Source: Kordiimonadaceae bacterium | GTDB lineage: Bacteria; Pseudomonadota; Alphaproteobacteria; Sphingomonadales; Kordiimonadaceae | NCBI GenBank assembly: GCA_016763495.1 | Contig: JAESTR010000053.1 | Coordinates: 1-7,059, forward strand | Direction of reading: 5' to 3' | DNA length: 7,059 nucleotides | Shown: positions 1-6,400 of the stretch, piece after piece | How positions within the stretch are numbered: position 1 is the first letter of the stretch | Layout: each line of letters opens with the position of its first letter | Made by a program: the position numbers and the translations under genes | The notes under the pieces: model-generated | What the model saw: only the letters and a program-made list of their open reading frames with translations | Told to the model about the DNA's origin: nothing | The model's database searches: none

Positions 1-36
1 AAGTTAAGTTTATATATTGTTGGAGCCGTATCGCAA

Positions 37-639
37 GTGTCAAAAGTAATATCAGAGTATGGTAAGCCCTTTGCGTTAGTGAATGAGTGGGTTGCTGAGG
101 CTGAGGCGTCTGAGCCCAATGATCCCACAGCAATGTCTCTTGCTACGACAACGTTAAGCGGGCGGCCAAGCGTTCGCATGGTTTTGCTGAAAGGCTGTGA
201 TGAGCGTGGTTTGGTTTTTTACACCAATCAGGAAAGCCGTAAAGGCATTGATCTCAGTGAAAACCCTAACGCAGCGTTGTTGTTCCATTGGAAAAGCCTG
301 CGCAGGCAAATCCGCGTAGAAGGTGCTGTTGAATTGGTTTCAGACGCGGAAGCTGATGACTATTTTGCATCGCGCCCAAGGGCAAGCCAAATTGGCGCGT
401 GGGCGTCGGCACAATCTCGTCCAATGGGGAGCCGGTTTGAGTTTGAAACAGCCATTGGAAAATACACTGCTAAATTCGGAATTAAAAGCGTGCCTCGGCC
501 TGACTATTGGGTTGGCTATAGATTGAAACCAGATTATTTTGAGTTTTGGCGCGATAAAAAATTTAGGCTTCATGAGCGTAAAATATTTGAAATTTCGGAC
601 AGTAATTCTGAATGGCAATGTCTGGAAATTTACCCTTAA
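37..639 (+). CDS. pdxH: Pyridoxamine 5'-phosphate oxidase
   Basis: This cytosolic FMN flavoprotein oxidises pyridoxine or pyridoxamine 5'-phosphate to pyridoxal 5'-phosphate with O2, in vitamin B6 synthesis and salvage. The 200-residue protein aligns with E. coli PdxH (218 residues, recalled) at a constant offset of 20. FMN-site equivalents are R47, K52, Y62, T63, R68, K69, Q91, Q126, S127 and W171. PLP-site equivalents are Y109, R113, S117 and the C-terminal R177-x-H179. The C-terminus ends in the usual YP. The N-terminal lid segment of the E. coli enzyme is absent, as is common in the shorter alphaproteobacterial forms. The start is GTG, with GGAG at 22-25 eleven bases upstream. The frame stays open to base 1, so a start beyond the window cannot be fully excluded. 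The next gene is 214 bases away and functionally unrelated. The family call is very secure. Confidence 0.96.
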   Translation: MSKVISEYGKPFALVNEWVAEAEASEPNDPTAMSLATTTLSGRPSVRMVLLKGCDERGLVFYTNQESRKGIDLSENPNAALLFHWKSLRRQIRVEGAVELVSDAEADDYFASRPRASQIGAWASAQSRPMGSRFEFETAIGKYTAKFGIKSVPRPDYWVGYRLKPDYFEFWRDKKFRLHERKIFEISDSNSEWQCLEIYP

Positions 640-690
640 TACTGTACTCTTGAGTTTACAATAATCAGTTATCCGTGGCTAATGATCGTG

Positions 691-708
691 CAAATTACGT
701 GTAATTTG
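691..708. promoter_or_regulatory. Perfect inverted repeat, possible operator
   Basis: CAAATTAC (691-698) and GTAATTTG (701-708) are exact reverse complements around a 2-base GT spacer. The site lies 51 bases after pdxH and about 145 bases before the chemoreceptor gene. It has no U-run, and 8+8 symmetry with such a short spacer cannot form a stable RNA hairpin without losing pairs. A dimeric DNA-binding protein site is therefore more likely than a terminator. No regulator can be named from the sequence. Confidence 0.4.
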
Positions 709-761
709 TTAGACATTAACATGTAACATTTAAGTAATAAAACTGACTTAATAGCACCCTA

Positions 762-838
762 TTACAATAGCAGAAATGGCGCAAACCCTTGCTAATCAAG
801 CTTTAGCGGTTTTTTGCACCTAGTAGTTGTTATTGTAA
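762..838 (+). promoter_or_regulatory. Long nested hairpin in the chemoreceptor gene leader
   Basis: Three stacked helices can be drawn by hand. The outer one pairs 762-773 (TTACAATAGCAG) with 827-838 (TTGTTATTGTAA), 12 pairs including two G-U. The middle one pairs 778-785 with 813-820, seven pairs and one C-A mismatch. The inner one pairs GCTAA 791-795 with TTAGC 803-807 around a 7-base loop, with CC 786-787 on GG 808-809. The structure ends just before the GGGA ribosome binding site (841-844) of the gene starting at 854. The inner hairpin is followed by six T (810-815), so it could also act as a weak terminator for pdxH or as an attenuator, competing with the longer fold. A repeated chromosomal palindrome (REP- or MITE-like) is a third reading. 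The pairing is directly visible; the function is inference. Confidence 0.45.
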
Positions 839-853
839 ATGGGAACGACATAA

Positions 854-3004
854 ATGAATATTTCAATACGTCAGTTGATCATAGGTGGCTTCGCGACAGT
901 GATCACCCTTTTAGGTGCCGTTAATCTGATCGCTGTGTTTAAACTTAATGATATCAGCGGTGCGTCTGTAGAAATTTCAAAAAAGACCAATACCGTAGAA
1001 TTGATCAATGAATTTGTTTTGGCAATCAAGAGCCAAGAAGGAGCGCTACTTACATTTGCACGGTCGGGTTTGGATGTGGATAAAAAGATAGTGAAGGCAC
1101 GTCAAAATGCTTCTCATCCCCTTAAGGAAAAAGTCGTTCTAAGTTTGGCAAAAAACCAGCAGATAGTGTTAAGCAGTCAGATTGAAGATCTGACAGTGAA
1201 GTTTGAACAAATCTTCAACGAAATTGAGCACCGGCTTAATAATGTGGGCGATGCTGTGCAAGTTATCGTGGTCGGTATCAACAAATTAGAGAAGTCATCA
1301 CAGCGTCTATTTAAATTTCTGCGGTCCAAAGGGCCTGAGGGGAATAAGGTTGCTGCCGCGCTTGTTCCGCTTGTGGAAGAATTTGAAACGCAAAGTCTTG
1401 ACTATGCGTTATCGTCAAGCGTAGGTGCGTATGAAAAAGCCTTTGCTGTTCGAGAGCAACTAGATACCCAGTTTGAAATGGCTACGGTATTTTTTAAAGC
1501 ATTACCACGAAGAGATAAGAAGCTGTTGCGATTCACGCAGCGCGACAGTGACGTAATAGCCCAGAGCACAGGCCAAAAATACAACACTTCGGTAGCCGTT
1601 AATAAAGCAATTAGTTTACTCGAAAGAACGGGTAAAAGCCTGCGTGATATTACTCTTAGAATCACGACAGAAGCAGGGCACGCCCAGCGTGAGGCTCTGG
1701 CACAAATGGGGCTGGAAGTAGATGCTGCCTTTTTCACTAGTTATGTCGGTATCACAGGGGGCGGTCTGTTAGCGTTATTGTTAGCTTGGGGGATAGGATA
1801 TCTGATTGTTGACCCAATTTCCAAGATTACTGCTTCAATTACTGAATTGGCGGCTGGTGATAAAAGTGTAAAGATCCCATTCCGTAACCGTGTTGACGAG
1901 ATAGGGAGCTTAGCTGAATCAGCTACCATTTTTAAAAATAAGGCCTTTCAATTTGAGGAAATAGCGGAGGAGAAATCTAGAATTGAGAGGTTGGCGCAAG
2001 AAGCTGAGCAACGTCGAGACCTTGAAAGCAAAGCACTTATTGATCAAAAAAATGCAGAGGAAGAAGCGAACCGCGAGGTCAGGGATGAAGTTCGCCGTCG
2101 ACAGCGGCTAGCAATGGCCAATGAATTTGAAAACCGGGTTATCAGTGTGGTTAATATTGTTACTCGCGCGTCGCAGGAGGTGGCAGAGGCATCAGCGGCT
2201 CTCGTTGACAATACCGAACAGACAAAAGACCAGGTTTCCAGCACATTTAAAATTACCAGCCACGCTTCGATCAATGTCCAAGCTGTAGCAAGCGCAACGG
2301 AAGAGTTAGCTGTGTCTTTTGAAGCTGTTGGCCAAGAGCTGTCTCACAGTGCAGATGTAGCGCGGGCTGCTGTGTCAGAGGCCGTACAAACCACCCATAC
2401 AGTCGAAGGCTTGCAGGGCTCCGCCGGCAAAATAGGCAGTGTCGTAAAAATGATCCAGGAAATTGCTAGGCAGACTACAATGTTGGCACTTAATGCTACG
2501 ATCGAGGCATCTAGGGCAGGTGAGGCGGGTAAAGGCTTTGCCGTTGTAGCACAGGAAGTTAAGCAGCTAGCTCTGCAGTCCAATAATGCCGCAATCGAGA
2601 TTGCCGGTTATATATCTGAAATACAAGGCGTGGCAAATGAAACCGGCCAGGCAATTAGCAGCATTAGTCAAACAATAAGGAATATGGACGATATTACACA
2701 GTCGGTGGTTATCGCTGTGCGACAGCAAAGTAATGCTACACAGGAAATAGCTGAAAATGTTCAGCATGTGTCTACTGGCACCTTGGAAATTCAAGACAAT
2801 GTTGGCATTGTAGATGCGGCTGCCAAAGCTTCACAAAATATGGCGCAACGGTTGCAGACAAATGCCAAAGAGCTGACACACGAGGCTGAAGTATTAAGCG
2901 AGCAAGTGAAAAATTTCCTTCATGAAGTTAGAAACACGAAGGAAATTGAAGGCGTACCATCATTTACACGCAATGGGCGTATCCTGAAGCTCAGGTCTGC
3001 TTGA
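854..3004 (+). CDS. Methyl-accepting chemotaxis protein, large helical sensor
   Basis: This inner-membrane chemoreceptor should bind a signal outside the membrane and control CheA kinase through CheW. Order along 716 residues: short N-terminus; TM1 about 8-29; periplasmic region about 30-295; TM2 about 296-319; HAMP about 320-370, with P321 and the DEIGSL motif at 348-353; a charged coiled-coil linker about 368-425; and the cytoplasmic signalling hairpin about 430-690. The hairpin tip is canonical ([19 protein letters not shown], 544-562). The periplasmic part is about 265 residues, all-helical in appearance, with no PAS or Cache features. Its size suits a helical bimodular (HBM) sensor better than a 4-helix-bundle one, but that is inference. 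There is no NWETF-like CheR/CheB tether at the C-terminus; the FLHEVR tail (688-693) is common in alphaproteobacterial receptors. ATG start, GGGA at 841-844. The ligand cannot be predicted. Confidence 0.95.
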   Translation: MNISIRQLIIGGFATVITLLGAVNLIAVFKLNDISGASVEISKKTNTVELINEFVLAIKSQEGALLTFARSGLDVDKKIVKARQNASHPLKEKVVLSLAKNQQIVLSSQIEDLTVKFEQIFNEIEHRLNNVGDAVQVIVVGINKLEKSSQRLFKFLRSKGPEGNKVAAALVPLVEEFETQSLDYALSSSVGAYEKAFAVREQLDTQFEMATVFFKALPRRDKKLLRFTQRDSDVIAQSTGQKYNTSVAVNKAISLLERTGKSLRDITLRITTEAGHAQREALAQMGLEVDAAFFTSYVGITGGGLLALLLAWGIGYLIVDPISKITASITELAAGDKSVKIPFRNRVDEIGSLAESATIFKNKAFQFEEIAEEKSRIERLAQEAEQRRDLESKALIDQKNAEEEANREVRDEVRRRQRLAMANEFENRVISVVNIVTRASQEVAEASAALVDNTEQTKDQVSSTFKITSHASINVQAVASATEELAVSFEAVGQELSHSADVARAAVSEAVQTTHTVEGLQGSAGKIGSVVKMIQEIARQTTMLALNATIEASRAGEAGKGFAVVAQEVKQLALQSNNAAIEIAGYISEIQGVANETGQAISSISQTIRNMDDITQSVVIAVRQQSNATQEIAENVQHVSTGTLEIQDNVGIVDAAAKASQNMAQRLQTNAKELTHEAEVLSEQVKNFLHEVRNTKEIEGVPSFTRNGRILKLRSA

Positions 3005-3065
3005 CGTTAGGGCTGTTGGCACCCTGCGGACTTGCTGGTGGATTAAATTAGGTAGTGCGCTATTT

Positions 3066-3083
3066 ATAGACTATTGCGTCTAT
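3066..3083. repeat. Short inverted repeat upstream of the aldehyde dehydrogenase gene
   Basis: ATAGAC (3066-3071) and GTCTAT (3078-3083) are exact reverse complements with a 6-base spacer, 65 bases before the GTG start of the aldehyde dehydrogenase gene. A TATACT element overlaps its right end (3084-3089), but I find no good -35 partner at the right distance. It could be an operator. It is short enough to be chance in this A/T-rich gap. Confidence 0.25.
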
Positions 3084-3148
3084 TATACTTAATGTTCGTA
3101 GGAAACTGTGGTCAGCTTTATAAAATACTGAGATGAAGGAATATTATT

Positions 3149-4600
3149 GTGGATGGAATGGTACACCCTGAAACATCATTTGATGTGATTTCTGAAAAAT
3201 TGAATGCGCAACGTGCTGCTTATCTCGCGGAAGGCTTTGTGACGGCCGCTGTTCGTAAAGATAGGCTGAAGCGCGCCCTTGCTTGTCTTCTGGAAAACAG
3301 GGAAGAGTTCATCAGTTTGATCTCTGAGGACTTTAGCAATAGGCCGCGGGAAACAACCCTTCTTGCTGATGTTGTACCCAGTGCAGGCGCTTTGCGTGAT
3401 GCTATAAAACATGTTTCAGGTTGGATGAAGCCTTCTAAAAGGTCCTTGCAATTTCCTTTAGGGCTGCTTGGGGCGCGGGCAGAAGTAGTCCCTCAACCAA
3501 AAGGTGTTGTTGGGCTTATCACGCCGTGGAATTTCCCCGTTAACATGGTTTTTGTACCACTCGCGCAGATGCTGGCTGCCGGCAACCGTGTGATGATTAA
3601 GCCGTCCGAAGCCACGCCGCGTACGTCCGCCTTCATGAAGGAAGCTTTCTCAAAATATTTTGATGACACTGAAGTTTTTATTGTGAATGGCGCTGTAGAA
3701 ACCAGTACCATTTTTGCGAGCCAACCTTGGGATCACCTGATGTTCACCGGCGCGCCTGCCGTGGGCAAATTGATTATGCGTGCCGCGAGCGAAAACCTTA
3801 CATCTGTTACGCTTGAACTTGGTGGAAAAAGCCCTGTTATTGTGGGTAAGTCGGCTGATCTGGCTTCTGTTGTGGAGCGTGTTGCGACAATTAAACATAT
3901 GAACGCAGGACAAATCTGTCTTGCGCCAGATTATGTTTATATTGATGCTGCGCGGAAAGAAGAATTTGCAGAAGCTTACGCTGAAAAAATAAAACAGATG
4001 TACCCGACGATGCTGGAAAACAGACAGTATACCTCAATCATCAGTGAACGGCACCGCAAGCGGCTTGAAGGCTATGTTGAAGACGCTACGGCAAAAGGCG
4101 CTGATGTACGGGTGATAAACCCAGCCGGAGAAGCATTCGAAAGCCAAACCGGTGGCAATAAAATTTCATCTGCGCTGATACTTGGCGCGACCGATGATAT
4201 GAAAGTGATGCAGGAAGAGATTTTCGGACCCATACTACCTGTTTGCACTTACGATACGATTGATGAAGTGATTAACTATGTGAATAGCCACGAACGGCCG
4301 CTTGCTCTTTATTATTTCGGTCATGATAAGGCAGAAGAGAAAGCCGTGCTCGAAGGCACCACATCAGGCGGCGTTACCGTGAATGATGTATTGTGGCACG
4401 GGGCCCATGAAACACTGCCGTTTGGTGGTATTGGAAACAGCGGCATGGGGCGCTATCACGGCAAGGATGGCTTTGATGAGTTCAGTCATCAAAAATCCAT
4501 TCTAAGGCATCCAAAAATGAGCATAAGCAAGCTATTAGGGCTTGTGCCGCCCTACACAAGCAAGCTGGAAAAAATGGCAAACATGCAGCTTAAGAAATAA
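3149..4600 (+). CDS. Aldehyde dehydrogenase, class-3 / coniferyl aldehyde dehydrogenase type
   Basis: This NAD(P)+-dependent soluble enzyme oxidises an aldehyde to its carboxylic acid. The 483 residues contain the complete ALDH set: PWNFP with N128 for the oxyanion hole, IKPSE with K151 binding the cofactor, the Rossmann glycines in FTGAPAVG (199-206), general base E223 in LELGGK, catalytic C257 in AGQICLAPDYV, EEIFGP with E357 on the nicotinamide ribose, and PFGGIGNSGMG (424-434). The CxAPDY signature and the length place it in the ALDH3-like branch near CalB (coniferyl aldehyde dehydrogenase). Relatives act on aromatic and on long aliphatic aldehydes, so the substrate is uncertain. The short basic C-terminal tail is not a membrane anchor. 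GTG start is chosen because GAAGGA (3135-3140) lies 8 bases upstream; the in-frame ATG at 3158 is too far (17). A strong terminator follows, so it is probably monocistronic. Confidence 0.93.
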   Translation: MDGMVHPETSFDVISEKLNAQRAAYLAEGFVTAAVRKDRLKRALACLLENREEFISLISEDFSNRPRETTLLADVVPSAGALRDAIKHVSGWMKPSKRSLQFPLGLLGARAEVVPQPKGVVGLITPWNFPVNMVFVPLAQMLAAGNRVMIKPSEATPRTSAFMKEAFSKYFDDTEVFIVNGAVETSTIFASQPWDHLMFTGAPAVGKLIMRAASENLTSVTLELGGKSPVIVGKSADLASVVERVATIKHMNAGQICLAPDYVYIDAARKEEFAEAYAEKIKQMYPTMLENRQYTSIISERHRKRLEGYVEDATAKGADVRVINPAGEAFESQTGGNKISSALILGATDDMKVMQEEIFGPILPVCTYDTIDEVINYVNSHERPLALYYFGHDKAEEKAVLEGTTSGGVTVNDVLWHGAHETLPFGGIGNSGMGRYHGKDGFDEFSHQKSILRHPKMSISKLLGLVPPYTSKLEKMANMQLKK

Positions 4601-4601
4601 A

Positions 4602-4611
4602 CTACTAGTAG
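4602..4611. repeat. 10-base perfect palindrome after the aldehyde dehydrogenase stop
   Basis: CTACTAGTAG is fully self-complementary and lies between the stop codon and the terminator stem. It is too short, with no loop, to be a hairpin by itself. It may be chance. Confidence 0.15.
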
Positions 4612-4622
4612 GATGTTATCGC

Positions 4623-4660
4623 AAAAAAAAACGAGAACCAAAAATGGTTTTCGTTTTTTT
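4623..4660 (+). terminator. Rho-independent terminator, probably bidirectional
   Basis: AACGAGAACCA (4630-4640) pairs with TGGTTTTCGTT (4645-4655) across an AAAA loop: 11 pairs with one G-U. The 3' arm runs straight into a T-run to 4660, and a matching A-run (4623-4630) precedes the 5' arm. The stem starts about 29 bases after the aldehyde dehydrogenase stop. It separates that gene from the downstream dehydrogenase operon. The A-run on the left gives the same architecture on the other strand. Confidence 0.9.
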
Positions 4661-4685
4661 GTGTGGGTTTCGCTGGACTTAGCAA

Positions 4686-4714
4686 TTGTCCGCTCCAGAT
4701 AATGGTCATATGCT
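4686..4714 (+). promoter_or_regulatory. Possible sigma-70-type promoter for the SDR operon
   Basis: TTGTCC (4686-4691) and TATGCT (4709-4714) each match 4 of 6 consensus positions with the ideal 17-base spacing. They lie between the preceding terminator and the first SDR gene, where a promoter is expected. The -35 element falls inside an inverted repeat, CTGGA (4673-4677) with TCCAG (4694-4698), which could be an operator. The matches are weak on their own; position is the main argument. Confidence 0.28.
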
Positions 4715-4770
4715 GATAAATGGCGGCAAACGCTGTTTTATGCAGATCGAATTGACGGGTGGAGGAAATC

Positions 4771-5577
4771 ATGGACGTTACCGGCAAAACAATCATCATA
4801 ACGGGTGGTGCAAGTGGTATTGGAACCGCTATTGCTGAAAAATGCGCAGCTGAAGGCGCAAAGAAAATAGCAATAGTTGATCTCGATTTTGATGGCGCGA
4901 AAGCAGTTGCTGAGCGTCTTGGCAGCTGTGCGATTGCATACAAACTTGATGTAACTGATGAAGCCGAAGTTAAAACGGTTGCTGATGCCTTCGAAGCTGA
5001 GGCTGGGCCGCTTGATTTATATTTCTCCAACGCAGGTATTATGTTTACTGATGCGCCGGACTGGAAAAGTTACAGCCAAACCAACGAGCAGTGGCAAAAA
5101 GTATGGGAAGTGAATGTGCTGTCGCATGTGTTAGCGTGCCGTGCGGTGCTGCCGGGCATGACAGAGCGCGGGCAGGGTGGTTTCCTAATCACAGCGTCTG
5201 CAGCGGGGCTTTTGAACGCTATTGGTGATGCATCCTACTCAACAACCAAACATGCTGCTGTTGGTTTCGCCGAAAATTTGGCCATAACCCACGGTGATGA
5301 CGGTATTTATGTGGGTGCTATTTGCCCACAAGCTGTTGAAAGCAAAATGAGCGCAGGTCTTGGTGAAGAAAGCGCTGCGGGTCTCGACGGTGTTATGACA
5401 GGTGCGGTGTTTGCTGACCGGGTGATTGCGCAGATGCGCGAGGGGCGCTTTATGATCCGCCCACATGAGCAAGTGGAAGAATATTTCAAACATAAAGCAT
5501 TGGATTATGACCGCTGGGTAGGCGGCATGCGCAAATTGCGCCGCATGCAAATCGAAAAAATTGGCTTACCAATTTAA
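4771..5577 (+). CDS. Short-chain dehydrogenase/reductase, NAD-type
   Basis: This is a classical SDR oxidoreductase of 268 residues, a soluble enzyme interconverting a hydroxyl and a keto group. Visible motifs are TGGASGIG (11-18) for the cofactor, D37 at the end of strand 2 (favours NAD(H) over NADP(H)), D60 at the adenine pocket, NAG (87-89), N115, and the catalytic S143, Y156 and K160. Residues 186-190 (PQAVE) replace the usual PGxVxT. The C-terminal 50 residues are longer and more charged (RPHEQVEEYFKHKALDYDRW) than in FabG-like reductases and probably shape the substrate site. The start is ATG at 4771, because GGAGG at 4761-4765 lies just upstream; the GTG at 4759 in the same frame overlaps that ribosome site and is unlikely. 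It is first in an apparent operon with a second SDR and a kinase-like gene. The substrate is unknown. Confidence 0.92.
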   Translation: MDVTGKTIIITGGASGIGTAIAEKCAAEGAKKIAIVDLDFDGAKAVAERLGSCAIAYKLDVTDEAEVKTVADAFEAEAGPLDLYFSNAGIMFTDAPDWKSYSQTNEQWQKVWEVNVLSHVLACRAVLPGMTERGQGGFLITASAAGLLNAIGDASYSTTKHAAVGFAENLAITHGDDGIYVGAICPQAVESKMSAGLGEESAAGLDGVMTGAVFADRVIAQMREGRFMIRPHEQVEEYFKHKALDYDRWVGGMRKLRRMQIEKIGLPI

Positions 5578-5623
5578 TTTAGCTTTTCCCTAACAGATCA
5601 GATTTAAAATAAAGGGTGTTCCA

Positions 5624-6391
5624 ATGGATTACACTAAAATGATGGATTTCACCGGTAAGACCGTTTTTGTAAGTGGTTCTTCACGCGGTATCGGCGAACA
5701 AATTGTCCGTGCATTTGCTGCCAACGGTGCTGATGTTATTGTTTCCAGCCGTGACCAAGAGAAATGTGAAGAAATTGCAGCTAGCATTCGTGCCGACGGC
5801 GGTAAAGCCCAAGCGAAAGCCTGCCATGCGGGTCGAATGGAAGACATCGCTACAGTGTTTGATTGGATTAAAGCAGAATACGGCAAGCTTGATGTGCTTG
5901 TTAACTGTGGTGGTACAAATCCGTTTTATGGTCTGATTGGTGATACACCAGAAAAAGCATTTGATAAAACTATTGACGTGAACCTGAAAGGCCCACTTTA
6001 CCTTTCCGCAGAAGCCGTGAAAATGATGAAAGAAAACGGCGGTGGCGCGATTGTGAATGTGGCCTCAATCAACGGCATGTCACCGGGTCATTTGCAGGGC
6101 GTTTATTCCATGACAAAATCTGCGATGATCAATATGACTGAAGCTTACGCAAGAGAATATGCGGGTGATAAAATTCGTGTGAATGCAATCTGTCCGGGTT
6201 TTGTTGATACGAACATGACCAAAGTTTTCACCGCTAATGATCAAGCAATGGAAATGATGGCCCAACTTATTCCCATGTCGCGGGCTGCGCAACCATCTGA
6301 AATGGTAGGGGGTGTGCTGTATCTTTCATCTGATGCTGCCAGCTATACAACTGGTACGACGCTTGTTATGGATGGTGGCTACACGGCTTAA
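5624..6391 (+). CDS. Short-chain dehydrogenase/reductase, DHRS4-like, NADP-type
   Basis: This classical SDR of 255 residues is a soluble carbonyl reductase or alcohol dehydrogenase. Cofactor motif SGSSRGIG (17-24), with R21 and R43 after strand 2, points to NADP(H). The catalytic set is N120, S148, Y161 and K165, followed by PGFVDTNM (191-198) and the standard YTTGTTLVMDGGYTA end. Two features recall the DHRS4-like branch: CHAG (67-70) where most SDRs have an Asp-containing motif, and TNPF (98-101) after strand 4. The usual NNAG/NAA motif is NCGG (94-97), an unusual variant. Start ATG at 5624 is supported by AAAGGG (5611-5616) seven bases upstream; ATGs at 5639 and 5642 lack such a site. It lies 46 bases after the first SDR gene and 9 bases before the kinase gene. 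Automatic annotation might call it 3-oxoacyl-ACP reductase, but a FabG role is unlikely in this context. Confidence 0.92.
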   Translation: MDYTKMMDFTGKTVFVSGSSRGIGEQIVRAFAANGADVIVSSRDQEKCEEIAASIRADGGKAQAKACHAGRMEDIATVFDWIKAEYGKLDVLVNCGGTNPFYGLIGDTPEKAFDKTIDVNLKGPLYLSAEAVKMMKENGGGAIVNVASINGMSPGHLQGVYSMTKSAMINMTEAYAREYAGDKIRVNAICPGFVDTNMTKVFTANDQAMEMMAQLIPMSRAAQPSEMVGGVLYLSSDAASYTTGTTLVMDGGYTA

Positions 6392-6400
6392 GGAACGGTT

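Noticed and set aside
777..793. Sigma-54-like promoter (TGGCGC ... TTGCT) upstream of the chemoreceptor gene
   Set aside because: The GG and GC elements are separated by 11 bases, whereas sigma-54 sites require 10 with little tolerance. The sequence is also explained as part of the leader hairpin.
762..838. c-di-GMP (GEMM) riboswitch in the chemoreceptor leader, suggested by a GCAAACC segment
   Set aside because: Only this short segment resembles the family. The second conserved arm, the tetraloop-receptor pair and the overall three-way layout are not present.
3009..3025. Hairpin AGGG/CCCT after the chemoreceptor stop as a terminator
   Set aside because: The stem is only 4-5 pairs with a bulge, and no T-run follows.
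3119..3124. TATAAA as a -10 element for the aldehyde dehydrogenase gene
   Set aside because: Good match to the -10 consensus, but no acceptable -35 hexamer occurs 16-18 bases upstream; not enough to call a promoter.
4605..5030. Minus-strand open frame of 141 codons overlapping the first SDR gene and the terminator
   Set aside because: It lies antisense to a well-supported SDR gene and runs through the terminator hairpin, and its Ser/Ala-rich product has no recognisable motif. It is a shadow of the real gene.
5525..5548. 7-pair inverted repeat (GCATGCG / CGCATGC) near the end of the first SDR gene
   Set aside because: It lies within codons for the conserved-looking Arg/Met-rich tail, has a 10-base loop and no T-run. 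Repeated codons for Met and Arg explain it.
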